Shown here piece after piece: positions 36,211 through 43,859 of a DNA stretch of 64,000 nucleotides (its first letter is position 1; the number at the start of each line of letters is the position of its first letter). A model generated the notes under the pieces. The model did no database searches. It was given only the letters and a program-made list of their open reading frames with translations, and was not told the origin of the DNA. The translations under genes and the position numbers were made by a program. Location of the stretch: contig NZ_JAVIFT010000001.1 of the NCBI RefSeq assembly GCF_031157355.1, forward strand, positions 434,001-498,000, in the 5' to 3' direction. This DNA comes from Hyphomicrobium sp. LHD-15 (lineage in GTDB: Bacteria; Pseudomonadota; Alphaproteobacteria; Rhizobiales; Hyphomicrobiaceae).

Positions 36211-37266
36211 ATGAACCATCCCGGTTTCTTCAAAAACGCCGGGCCCTTTACGCTGGCCGAGGTGGCTCAGGCAACGCAGTCTGAAGTGAAGGGCGACGAC
36301 GCTGCGAAAGCGCGCACCGTGATTGGCGTGCAGCCGCTTTCGGAGGCGTCTCCGCAGCATCTCTCGTTCTTCGACAATCGCAAATATCTGCCACAGCTGC
36401 TCACGACATCTGCCGGCGCGTGCCTTATCGCGGCTCAGTTCGCCGAACGCGCTCCGGCCGGAACCGTGGCGCTCGTTGCCAAGTCCCCCTATCGCTCTTT
36501 CGCGTTGGCGCTCGCCCTCTTCTACCCCGAGGCCATGCGCACCAAATCTTCCCTAGTCGGTGAAACGGAACGGATCTCGCCGTCAGCTTTGATCGAGGAC
36601 GGGGCCGAGATCGAGCCGGGCGCCGTGATCGGGCCAGAAGCCCGGATCGGACGGGGAACGCGGATCGCTGCCGGGGCCGTGATTGGTTACCGGGTCTCGA
36701 TCGGGCGCGACAGCTACATCGGCCCTGCGGCTTCGGTGGTGCACGCGCTGATCGGAGACCGGGTCATCCTGCACGCCGGCGTCCGTATCGGCCAGGACGG
36801 GTTCGGGTTCGCCATGGGCAAGGACGGCCACCTCAAAGTGCCGCAGGTGGGCCGGGTCATTATCCAAGACGATGTCGAGATCGGAGCAAATTCAACCGTC
36901 GATCGCGGGGCTCTTAAGGATACGATCATCGGTGAGGGCACGAAAATTGATAATCTCGTCCAGATCGGGCACAACGTGGTGATCGGTCGCCATTGCGTCA
37001 TAGTCGGTCAGGTCGGTATATCCGGCTCGACAGAACTTGGCGACCACGTGGTCATGGGCGGACAGTCCGGCGCGGTCGGACACATCAAGATCGGCAACGG
37101 AGCGCAGATCGCTGGCGGCTCCCATCCGAAGAACGATGTTCCGCCGGGAGCAGTGCTCGCGGGCACGCCTGCGCGACCTTTCAAGCAATGGGCGCGCGAA
37201 GTGGCTGCGGTCACGCGGCTTGCGCGCCGAGACGGGGGCCGCCCCGACGACGAGGCGGGCACCTGA
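36211..37266 (+). CDS. lpxD: UDP-3-O-(3-hydroxyacyl)glucosamine N-acyltransferase
   Basis: 351-residue lipid A enzyme that adds the N-linked hydroxyacyl chain. The N-terminal uridine-binding domain (about 1-105, FFKNAGPFTLAEVAQ...LSFFDNRKYLPQL) is followed by a left-handed beta-helix of hexapeptide repeats (about 120-320). The catalytic His is in IGHNVVIG (about residue 255); the end has PPGAVLAGTPARPFKQW. Length and layout match LpxD. It is followed after 60 bases by fabZ, so lpxD-fabZ-lpxA form one unit. Confidence 0.96.
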   Translation: MNHPGFFKNAGPFTLAEVAQATQSEVKGDDAAKARTVIGVQPLSEASPQHLSFFDNRKYLPQLLTTSAGACLIAAQFAERAPAGTVALVAKSPYRSFALALALFYPEAMRTKSSLVGETERISPSALIEDGAEIEPGAVIGPEARIGRGTRIAAGAVIGYRVSIGRDSYIGPAASVVHALIGDRVILHAGVRIGQDGFGFAMGKDGHLKVPQVGRVIIQDDVEIGANSTVDRGALKDTIIGEGTKIDNLVQIGHNVVIGRHCVIVGQVGISGSTELGDHVVMGGQSGAVGHIKIGNGAQIAGGSHPKNDVPPGAVLAGTPARPFKQWAREVAAVTRLARRDGGRPDDEAGT

Positions 37267-37326
37267 TACTGGGTTCATTTATGCCCCCGATGCGATACCG
37301 GCCGGGCAAGAAGGAGTGAGATTGGG

Positions 37327-37833
37327 ATGGACGACGCTACCAAGAAGAAGCCAACCGCCACGACAGCGGACATCGGCAAGATCCTCAAGCTGCTGCCGCA
37401 CCGCTATCCCTTCCTGCTTCTCGACCGCATCTACGACATCAACGGCGACGAGACCTGCGTCGGCGTCAAGAACGTGACGATCAACGAGCCGTTCTTCCAG
37501 GGCCACTTTCCGCAATACCCGGTGATGCCCGGCGTGCTGATCATCGAAGGGCTCGCGCAGACGGCGGGCGCGCTTTGCGTTCACAGCCTCGGCGAGGACT
37601 ACAAGACCGAGCTCGTCTACTTCATGGCCATCGACAAGGCCAAGTTCCGCAAGCCGGTGCTGCCGGGCGATCAGCTGCACTACCATGTGCGTAAGATCCG
37701 CAATCGCGGCCGGGTCTGGCGCTTCTACGGCGAAGCCAAGGTCGACGGGCACACCGTCGCCGAGGCCGAGATCAGCGCGATGCTGGCAGACACCGCAGAG
37801 GCTCGTGCATTCGCGGCGAGCAAGAATGGCTGA
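37327..37833 (+). CDS. fabZ: 3-hydroxyacyl-ACP dehydratase
   Basis: 168-residue hot-dog-fold dehydratase of fatty-acid synthesis, making trans-2-enoyl-ACP. Active-site His60 and Glu74 lie in [22 protein letters not shown] lead of about 15 residues precedes [17 protein letters not shown]. It competes with LpxA/LpxD for hydroxyacyl-ACP, which explains its place between them. Its stop overlaps the lpxA start by 8 bases. Confidence 0.97.
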   Translation: MDDATKKKPTATTADIGKILKLLPHRYPFLLLDRIYDINGDETCVGVKNVTINEPFFQGHFPQYPVMPGVLIIEGLAQTAGALCVHSLGEDYKTELVYFMAIDKAKFRKPVLPGDQLHYHVRKIRNRGRVWRFYGEAKVDGHTVAEAEISAMLADTAEARAFAASKNG

Positions 37834-38632
37834 GACGAAAATTCACCCCAGCGCCATCGTCGAGGACGGGGCCAAAATCGGGGACGGCGTCACCATCGGT
37901 CCGTTCTCGCTGGTCGGCGCAAACGTCACGCTCGGCGACGGCGTGGAGCTTTCCAGCCATGTGGTCGTGACCGGACGCACCACAGTGGGTGCCCGCACGC
38001 GGATTTTCCCGTTCGCGTCGATCGGACACCAGCCGCAGGACCTCAAATACAAGGGCGAGCCTTCGACGCTCGACATCGGAACAGACTGCCTGATCCGCGA
38101 AGGCGTCACGCTAAACCCCGGTACCGAAGGCGGGGGCATGAAGACGACGATCGGCGATCGTTGCGCGTTTCTTGCAAATTCGCATGTCGGCCATGATTGC
38201 CGCGTCGGCAACAACGTCGTCTTCTCGAACAACGTCATGCTCGCGGGCCACTGCGACGTCGGCGATTTTGTCATCATCGGCGGCGGGGCGGCGGTGATCC
38301 AGTTTGCGCGCGTCGGCGCTCACTCGTTCCTTGGCGGCATGAGCGGGCTCGAGCAGGATCTCATCCCTTACGGCATGGCGCTCGGCAACCGCGCCTATCT
38401 CTCCGGCCTCAACATCATTGGACTGCAGCGGCGCGGCTTCTCGCGCAGCGAGATTCACGACCTTCGTCGCGCCTACCGCCTGATGTTTGCGCAGGAGGGT
38501 ACCCTGCTCGAGCGGGTTGCGGACGTGGCCGAGGAGTTCAAGGACCACCCGATCGTCATGGAGATCGTGGCGTTCATAAAAGCGGGCGGCAAGCGCTCGA
38601 TGTGCACGCCGAAGAACGGCGCCGACGCCTGA
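37826..38632 (+). CDS. lpxA: UDP-N-acetylglucosamine O-acyltransferase
   Basis: 268-residue first enzyme of lipid A synthesis, a left-handed beta-helix with hexapeptide repeats. Catalytic His123 is in [26 protein letters not shown] and [26 protein letters not shown] mark the family. ATG 37826 overlaps fabZ and so indicates translational coupling. Unlike many Hyphomicrobiales, lpxI and lpxB do not follow; a convergent secretin-N-like gene does. Confidence 0.97.
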   Translation: MAETKIHPSAIVEDGAKIGDGVTIGPFSLVGANVTLGDGVELSSHVVVTGRTTVGARTRIFPFASIGHQPQDLKYKGEPSTLDIGTDCLIREGVTLNPGTEGGGMKTTIGDRCAFLANSHVGHDCRVGNNVVFSNNVMLAGHCDVGDFVIIGGGAAVIQFARVGAHSFLGGMSGLEQDLIPYGMALGNRAYLSGLNIIGLQRRGFSRSEIHDLRRAYRLMFAQEGTLLERVADVAEEFKDHPIVMEIVAFIKAGGKRSMCTPKNGADA

Positions 38633-38663
38633 CGATTATTGCGCGAGCACGCGGCGGACGCTC

Positions 38664-39179
38664 CTACTGATCGCCGCGGTTCTCGCTCGTGTCTCCACTC
38701 GAGAACTTGGTCTTGGCTTCGGCGTGCTTCGAGATCATCTCGAAGTAATCCTTGTCGTCGCCGATCGTCAGTGTCGGCGAGCAATTCGGCGTGCAGCTAT
38801 AGGATTGGCGGACGGCGCCCTTGTTCAGGTTCACGATGCGAACCTCGTCGCGCTGCACGACGACGCGCTGATCCTGAATGATGTTGCGTTCGCTATCGAG
38901 CGCTATGATGTTGGTCACGCCGAACGTCTTGCCGGTCACTACCAGGAGATTGCCGCCTTGAATCGCGACGTCGGCGATCGAGGGGTTGCCGATGATCACG
39001 CTCGAGACAGGACGCGGCAGACGCAAAAGCTGCGACTGATCGTAAGCGACCACGAGGTCCGAGGCTTTCGCCTGTGCGGCGAAACACAGCGCTGCCATGA
39101 CGACCATCGCGGCGGAGATCAGGACGGCTCTCGAAACCTCAGAGGCCCGGCGCGCGGAAACGGCTGCAATCGGCCTCAT
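38664..39179 (-). CDS. Exported pilus-assembly/secretin N-terminal-domain protein
   Basis: 171-residue exported protein. A signal peptide (about 1-39, ending QAKAS) precedes a domain of the T2SS/T3SS pilus secretin N-terminal type: VVAYDQSQLLRLPRPVSSVIIGNPSIADVAIQ and VTGKTFGVTNIIALDSERNIIQDQ, as at the start of CpaC/RcpA secretins. Here there is no secretin channel domain; the remaining tail has a Cys pair (SCTPNC) and an acidic end. It may help a secretin or bind a periplasmic partner. AGGAG precedes ATG 39179. It converges on lpxA. Confidence 0.8.
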   Translation of the reverse strand: MRPIAAVSARRASEVSRAVLISAAMVVMAALCFAAQAKASDLVVAYDQSQLLRLPRPVSSVIIGNPSIADVAIQGGNLLVVTGKTFGVTNIIALDSERNIIQDQRVVVQRDEVRIVNLNKGAVRQSYSCTPNCSPTLTIGDDKDYFEMISKHAEAKTKFSSGDTSENRGDQ

Positions 39180-39272
39180 GACCTGCTCCTGTGGCTTTTT
39201 ATTTCCCTCCCATTTGGCGCCGATTAGGTAAACGAAGCTCTAACGGCCGTTTCGAATCGGGCCTGCCATGCC

Positions 39273-39298
39273 GGAACCGCGGCGGCCGTTTGGGCGTT
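39273..39298 (+). promoter_or_regulatory. EcfG-type general stress promoter of small exported protein
   Basis: GGAAC (39273-39277), 17 bases, CGTT (39295-39298), with the start codon 31 bases further on. Matches the EcfG consensus. Confidence 0.65.
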
Positions 39299-39328
39299 GT
39301 GCCGAAAACCAAACTTTTCGAGGGCAAC

Positions 39329-39553
39329 ATGCAGCGATCAACGCTCATCATCGTCTTGGCCGCGTTCCTCGTACTCGGGGGCGCTATCATCGTCGCGCAG
39401 ACCAATGCTCCAAGCACGTCGGTATCGAGCGACCGCGAAAGCGGGACGCGCATAGATGCGCCGGGCACACGCGTCGAGACGGACGCGGACAAGACCCGCA
39501 TCCAGGCGCCGGGAGTCGACATAACGGTGCCGCGCGAGAAGACCGCTCCTTAA
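39329..39553 (+). CDS. Small membrane-anchored or exported protein
   Basis: 74-residue protein, not recognised. A hydrophobic N-terminus (STLIIVLAAFLVLGGAIIVAQ, about 4-24) is either a signal peptide or membrane anchor. The rest is polar, with repeated (R-I-D/Q)APGT/VR/D pieces (DAPGTRVETDADKTRIQAPGVDITVPRE), suggesting two short related units. GAGGG precedes ATG 39329. An EcfG-type promoter lies just upstream, so it is probably a stress protein. A 19-base duplication spans its stop codon. Confidence 0.65.
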   Translation: MQRSTLIIVLAAFLVLGGAIIVAQTNAPSTSVSSDRESGTRIDAPGTRVETDADKTRIQAPGVDITVPREKTAP

Positions 39554-39578
39554 CGACCCGACCGCTCCTTAACGGCCC
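39540..39578 (+). repeat. 19-base tandem duplication over a stop codon
   Basis: CGACCGCTCCTTAACG occurs twice, 19 bases apart; the first copy holds the stop codon of the small protein (39551-39553). Confidence 0.7.
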
Positions 39579-39691
39579 GAGAGTTCGACGAAATAAAAAT
39601 ACCTATGTGTACAGATAGTTTCGATTTGGCATTCCTCTGAGGATCGGGTTGTCATACTCTTGATCCTTCCCTTTCGGCGGAGGGTCGGCTG

Positions 39692-40204
39692 ATGGCTTCT
39701 TTCGAGCTTCTGTTTCCAGAAAGTGTCTTCGCCTATTTGGAAATCACCTTTCGATTGGTGCTCGCCGCGGCGCTTGCCGCGCTGCTCGGTTGGGATCGCG
39801 AAGAGCGAGATCGCCCGGCTGGTATCCGCACCTACATGCTCGTCTCTCTCGCAGCTGCGGTATTCACGATACTGACGTTCGAGATTCACCGGGCCGTGAT
39901 GGCCGCGCAGCCGAACGGAAATTCCGACCCCATTCGCATCATCGAGGCGGTAACTGCAGGCATCGCGTTTCTCGCCGCCGGCACGATCATCCAAGGTCGA
40001 AATTCCGTCGTCGGGCTCACGACAGGTGCCGGCATGTGGCTAGCCGGCGCGCTCGGCGTCGCCGTCGGAGCGGGCTACTATGCGCTCGCGATCCTGGCCG
40101 CCGTCATTTCCCTGATCATTCTGCGGTATCTCAAATTCCCGCAAGCCTCCCCGAAAAAGCCCGTGCTTATCGAGGAGGATGCAGAAGGCGAAGGCACAGG
40201 CTAG
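39692..40204 (+). CDS. MgtC/SapB-family membrane protein
   Basis: 170-residue inner-membrane protein of the MgtC/SapB family. Four to five hydrophobic helices are visible; the signature LAALLGWDREERDRPAGIRTYMLVSLAAA (about 28-56) and GIAFLAAGTIIQGRNSVVGLTTGAGMWLAGALGVAVGAG are typical. MgtC relatives affect Mg2+ homeostasis or ATP synthase activity; the C-terminal ACT-like domain of true MgtC is missing. Its 3' end overlaps the convergent Atp12-like gene by 38 bases. Confidence 0.9.
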   Translation: MASFELLFPESVFAYLEITFRLVLAAALAALLGWDREERDRPAGIRTYMLVSLAAAVFTILTFEIHRAVMAAQPNGNSDPIRIIEAVTAGIAFLAAGTIIQGRNSVVGLTTGAGMWLAGALGVAVGAGYYALAILAAVISLIILRYLKFPQASPKKPVLIEEDAEGEGTG

Positions 40205-40958
40205 CGGCCGTGAATTCCGCAAGCCTTTTTGCGGCCTGCGCTTCGGCTTCGGCGTCCTGCCCCCACTGCTCGCGCTGCCACGTCTCGTCGACGGTGGCCG
40301 CCGCCCAGACCTCTTCTGCGGTGAGGCGGCCCTTCAGATAGGCGACAGCCAGGATCGCCGAGCCGGTGATGGTCGTCAGGATGTGAACGGCGGACAGGCA
40401 CAGGGCGTCGAGATCAGCCAACGCCTTGGCGATGGCTTGCGTTGCTTCAGGGGGCTGGTCGATCGGCATCAGGCCCTGCTGAACCTTGAAATCAGCCCCG
40501 AGCGTCTGCTTGGCCCAGGCCAGCACCGGATCCCAGGCCGCCTTCTGGCGTGCCACCAGCGCCGCAGGCGTTTCCGCGCGATAGCAGAGCAGATCGCTGC
40601 CGGCGAACGCGACGATATCGTCCCGCACCTCCGTCATGCGCTCGGAGACTGCTTCGATCGCGGAGTTCGCCAACCGCGTCAGCGGCATGGTCGCGGGGTC
40701 GATGCGCTCGCCCTGCCGGTTCCATTCCTCGGCGATGGCCTCGGCGAGAGCTGCGACCGGCACGACAAGCTCGCGCTTCCGGCCCGGCGTTTTGACCGAC
40801 CGGCCATCGAGCGTGATGGCAAAGCCGCCGTCGCGCTCCACGATGGCGGCAGACTTGTAGAAGCGCTTCGGCAAGGGCGCGCGCAGGGTGTCCTTGATCT
40901 CGGGCACGCGCTTCTCGCTTGCCTTGCCGTTGGTCGATTTGTCGTTGTCCGTCGTCAT
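40167..40958 (-). CDS. Atp12-family F1-ATPase assembly chaperone
   Basis: 263-residue protein of the ATP12 family, in mitochondria a chaperone for the alpha subunit of F1-ATPase and common in alphaproteobacteria. Family stretches: LPKRFYKSAAIVERDGGFAITLDGRSVKTPGR, EWNRQGERIDPATMPLTRLANSAIE, DLLCYRAETPAALVARQ, and W-P-L-aromatic-rich pieces later. ATG 40958 overlaps the HAD gene by four bases (ATGA), so the two are coupled. The last codons run 38 bases into the convergent MgtC gene. Confidence 0.9.
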   Translation of the reverse strand: MTTDNDKSTNGKASEKRVPEIKDTLRAPLPKRFYKSAAIVERDGGFAITLDGRSVKTPGRKRELVVPVAALAEAIAEEWNRQGERIDPATMPLTRLANSAIEAVSERMTEVRDDIVAFAGSDLLCYRAETPAALVARQKAAWDPVLAWAKQTLGADFKVQQGLMPIDQPPEATQAIAKALADLDALCLSAVHILTTITGSAILAVAYLKGRLTAEEVWAAATVDETWQREQWGQDAEAEAQAAKRLAEFTAASLCLRLLHPPR

Positions 40959-41659
40959 CCTACGCGCCGCTGTTGGGGCATGAGCTCGCCGAGCACCCGC
41001 TCGAGCTCGCTGCAATCGGCCGTGATGTGATGGGCGCCCGCCGCCCGCAGGGCCTCCTCGGGATGGTATCCCCAGGTCACGCCGATGGCGGCAGTGCCGG
41101 CCTCGCGGGCCATCTCGATATCGTAGGTCGTATCGCCGATCATCACCGTATCGCAGGCCTCGGCCGCCGTCTCGCTCATGGCCGCATGGAGCATCGCGGG
41201 GTGCGGCTTCGACGGGTTGGTGTCGGCGGTCTGGATGGTCGCGAAGATGCCGTTCCAGCCTTCGCGTTCAAGCACAGCCTCCACGCCGCGACGGGATTTT
41301 CCGGTCGCGATGCCGAGGATCACATCCTCGCGGGCGGCCAATCTCGCCATGGTCTCGCGGACGCCGGCAAACAGCGGCTCGACGTGATCGGGCTGGCGCC
41401 GGCGCGCGGAAAACGCCGCCTTGTAGGCTTCCGCCAGGCGATCAACTTGCTCGAGCTCCACCGGCTCAGGGACGAGGCGGGCCACCGCGATCGCGAGCGA
41501 CAATCCAACGACGCTGACGATACGGTCGCGCGGCGGAGCGGGCATGTTTTCGGAAAGAAACGCGTCCGTCATCGCCGCAACGATGGCGTGCTGGCTGTCG
41601 ACCAGGGTTCCGTCGCAATCGAAGATGACGAGTTTCGGGGCCGGCATCGCTTCAGCCAT
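40955..41659 (-). CDS. HAD-superfamily phosphatase (phosphoglycolate-phosphatase-like)
   Basis: 234-residue haloacid dehalogenase hydrolase of subfamily IA. Motif I FDCDGTLVDS (13-22), motif II GIATGKSRRG, a Lys in SKPHPAM, and motif III GDTTYDIEMAREAG are all present with a helical cap between. Substrate is unknown; phosphoglycolate, pseudouridine-related and other phosphates are possible. It sits between the RluC-like and Atp12-like genes with overlaps on both sides (8 and 4 bases). Confidence 0.92.
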   Translation of the reverse strand: MAEAMPAPKLVIFDCDGTLVDSQHAIVAAMTDAFLSENMPAPPRDRIVSVVGLSLAIAVARLVPEPVELEQVDRLAEAYKAAFSARRRQPDHVEPLFAGVRETMARLAAREDVILGIATGKSRRGVEAVLEREGWNGIFATIQTADTNPSKPHPAMLHAAMSETAAEACDTVMIGDTTYDIEMAREAGTAAIGVTWGYHPEEALRAAGAHHITADCSELERVLGELMPQQRRVG

Positions 41660-42668
41660 CGTCCTTCTCGAAGCGGCGCGGATCGAGACCCAGCAAGTCC
41701 CAGGTTGCCAGCATGTGCGCGGGGAGCGGTGCGGAAACGTCGATCTTCGCCTTGCCGCCCGGATGCGGAATGATCAGGCGGCGCGCGTGCAGATGCAGCT
41801 TCGGCTCGATATTCTCGGCCACGAGATCCAGGCCGCCGTCGTATTTATTGTCGCCGACAATCGGATGGCCGATCAGCTCCATGTGCGCGCGCAGCTGATG
41901 CTGGCGGCCGGTAACGGGTTTCAGCGAAACCCAGGAAGCCTTGTGCGCCACGCGGTCGACGACCGAATAATGCGTCGTCGCGTGCATCGCCTCCTTCTGC
42001 TCACCGGGCCGAGCCTTGCGAATGCGATCGCCCTCCGGACCGGAGGCCTTGACGAGCGCCGCCTCGATTTTGCCCTGCGGCGGCTTCGGCACCCCGCGCA
42101 CCAGCGCCCAGTAGGTCTTGGCAGCCGAGCGCGTCTGGAAAATTCGGCCGAGCTTGGCGGCGGCCTGGCGATGCTTGGCGACGAGCAGCACGCCCGTAGT
42201 GTCGCGGTCGAGGCGATGGACGAGACGCGGGCGATCGCCGAAGCGATCGACCATGCCAGCCAGCATGCCATCGATGTGCCGCTTGGTTCCCGTTCCGCCC
42301 TGAACGGCAATGCCGAACGGCTTGTTGAGCACGAGAACGTCATCGTCCTCGAACAGGATCATGCTTTCGATCAGCTTGCGATCGGCCTCGTTGGATTTCG
42401 GAAGCGCAGCGGTCTTGGCACCGGCGCTGCCTTCTCGCGGTGTCCGCACGGCCTTCGGCACGCGAATTTTGGAACCCACCTCAAGCCGCAAATTGGCTTC
42501 GGCCCGGCGGGCGTCCACCCGCACCTGCCCCGAACGCAGCAGCTTCTGCAGGTAGCTCTGCGTGACCTCGGGAAAGTGGGTGCGAAACCAGCGGTCGAGG
42601 CGCATGCCCGCTTCACGCTCGGCAACTTCGATCGTCTCGACGCGCTCTTGGGCGTTTGCGCTCGTCAT
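41652..42668 (-). CDS. RluA-family pseudouridine synthase (RluC/D-like)
   Basis: 338-residue rRNA pseudouridine synthase. An S4 RNA-binding domain (about 18-75: MRLDRWFRTHFPEVTQSYLQKLLRSGQVRVD) is followed by the catalytic domain with VHRLDRDTTGVLLVAKH holding the catalytic Asp, and TGRQHQLRAHMELIGHPIVGDNKYDGG. RluC acts on 23S rRNA positions 955, 2504 and 2580 in E. coli; target positions here are not proven. ATG 42668 fits the family; upstream ATG 42704 adds 12 residues. Confidence 0.93.
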   Translation of the reverse strand: MTSANAQERVETIEVAEREAGMRLDRWFRTHFPEVTQSYLQKLLRSGQVRVDARRAEANLRLEVGSKIRVPKAVRTPREGSAGAKTAALPKSNEADRKLIESMILFEDDDVLVLNKPFGIAVQGGTGTKRHIDGMLAGMVDRFGDRPRLVHRLDRDTTGVLLVAKHRQAAAKLGRIFQTRSAAKTYWALVRGVPKPPQGKIEAALVKASGPEGDRIRKARPGEQKEAMHATTHYSVVDRVAHKASWVSLKPVTGRQHQLRAHMELIGHPIVGDNKYDGGLDLVAENIEPKLHLHARRLIIPHPGGKAKIDVSAPLPAHMLATWDLLGLDPRRFEKDDG

Positions 42669-42845
42669 AAAATTCGGGGCTCTCAACTTTGGTCGCCGCA
42701 CCATACGCGGCCGTCACGATATCTGCTTGCGGGCGTTTCCGCCGCCGGAATCCGGCAGGTCGCAGCGCACCCGCACTCTATAAGTGGCCGAGTGGCGCAG
42801 ACACCGGAAAACTCGATATCATCCTTACCCGCTCGACGCGAGGGC

Positions 42846-43082
42846 TCAGTCCGGACGCGAGCCTCCGCGCAGGGGGCCACCGATGACCCAGCCGATCGTC
42901 CACCCGACGATGAGACCGAGCAGATTGACCAGCATGAAGGCGAGCTGATTGATGTTCTCGGCCTCGTCGGAGCTTTCATACTTCAACTGCAGAGCGGCCC
43001 AGTCCGCGATCGGCCCGCTCAGGAAATGCATGGCAACCGCGGCTCCGACGATCGCGAAAATGATGGCAACGAGATAGCGCAT
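42846..43082 (-). CDS. Small two-helix membrane protein
   Basis: 78-residue protein, not recognised. Helix 1 (about 3-22: YLVAIIFAIVGAAVAMHFL) and helix 2 (about 47-67: QLAFMLVNLLGLIVGWTIGWVIGG) flank a 24-residue acidic loop; the tail is GGPLRGGSRPD. It is 69 bases downstream of the Tae4-like amidase on the same strand, so it might be co-transcribed. It does not resemble a periplasmic Tai4 immunity protein, but a membrane-bound protector is conceivable (inference). Confidence 0.6.
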   Translation of the reverse strand: MRYLVAIIFAIVGAAVAMHFLSGPIADWAALQLKYESSDEAENINQLAFMLVNLLGLIVGWTIGWVIGGPLRGGSRPD

Positions 43083-43151
43083 AAAACCCTCCAGCGATCT
43101 TCCGTGAGCCGCCCCACGTCTTGCGAGCGGACGCCGGGCGCCCGCCTCGCC

Positions 43152-43697
43152 TCACTTGACTTCCCAGAACCAGATTTCGCCGGCGCCGGCATAATTCGAG
43201 TAGTAGCCGAGCCAGGAGAACCACTCCATCAGCCATTTCGCCGACGAGCGATAGCCGTTCCAGACGTCGATGTGGTCACCGGTCGGGCGACCAGTGTCCG
43301 TCGAACGGCGCCAGTAGTCCTGGATATAGATGATACCGGTGCGGCCGAAGATCTTCGGATAGAACTCGGCGGCGTCGGCGCCCACGAATTTCTCGGTCGG
43401 GCCGATGCCGTCGATCTTGGCGCGGGCGAGGCCGTTGGCGAGCTGGCTGGCGTTGATGAAGTGCATCTCGTCGCGCGGATGAACCGAACAATGAGAGATG
43501 CCGGACAACTGGGCCGGCTGCACACCCGCACGGCGCAGCGCGATGCCCATGCGGATGGCGCACTGATTGGAGAACACCGGAAAACCGGCGAGGATCGTCT
43601 TGCCCTCTAGGTTGGTCAGATTGTGCGGCGCGATGCACGGCGTCGAGACGCTTTCATTGATCGGATGACCGCGCCAGAGATCATTGAATTCAATCAT
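43152..43697 (-). CDS. Tae4-like peptidoglycan amidase (type VI effector family)
   Basis: 181-residue protein closely matching the Tae4 family of type VI secretion amidases, which cut the gamma-D-Glu-mDAP bond in peptidoglycan. Hallmarks: an FNDLWRGHP start, catalytic Cys46 in NQCAIRMGIALRRAG, the middle GISHCSVHPRDEMHF, ELANGL-like helix, FGRTGIIYIQDYW, catalytic His142 in GDHIDVWNGYR, and the end WFSWLGYYSNYAGAGEIWFWEVK. No signal peptide, as expected for a type VI cargo. No type VI structural, VgrG, Hcp or obvious Tai4 immunity gene is in the window. It stands between rarA and rluC-like genes. Confidence 0.85.
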   Translation of the reverse strand: MIEFNDLWRGHPINESVSTPCIAPHNLTNLEGKTILAGFPVFSNQCAIRMGIALRRAGVQPAQLSGISHCSVHPRDEMHFINASQLANGLARAKIDGIGPTEKFVGADAAEFYPKIFGRTGIIYIQDYWRRSTDTGRPTGDHIDVWNGYRSSAKWLMEWFSWLGYYSNYAGAGEIWFWEVK

Positions 43698-43859
43698 GAA
43701 ACGCTTCCCTACTTCGATCCGCCCGTAAAAAAACGCCTGCCGCGGGAGCCCCCTCCCAGCGCGCGGGGACTATAGGACGACGGACGGGTCTTTGGCCAGA
43801 TGGCAGAGGGGCAACAGGCAGGAGGGTTGGCGCTGTCACGCAAACGTCAAGCGGGCCCT

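Noticed and set aside
39550-39572. Second CtrA site (two TTAA near the end of the small protein gene)
   Set aside because: The TTAA pair is 15 bases apart, not 7, and comes from a 19-base duplication.
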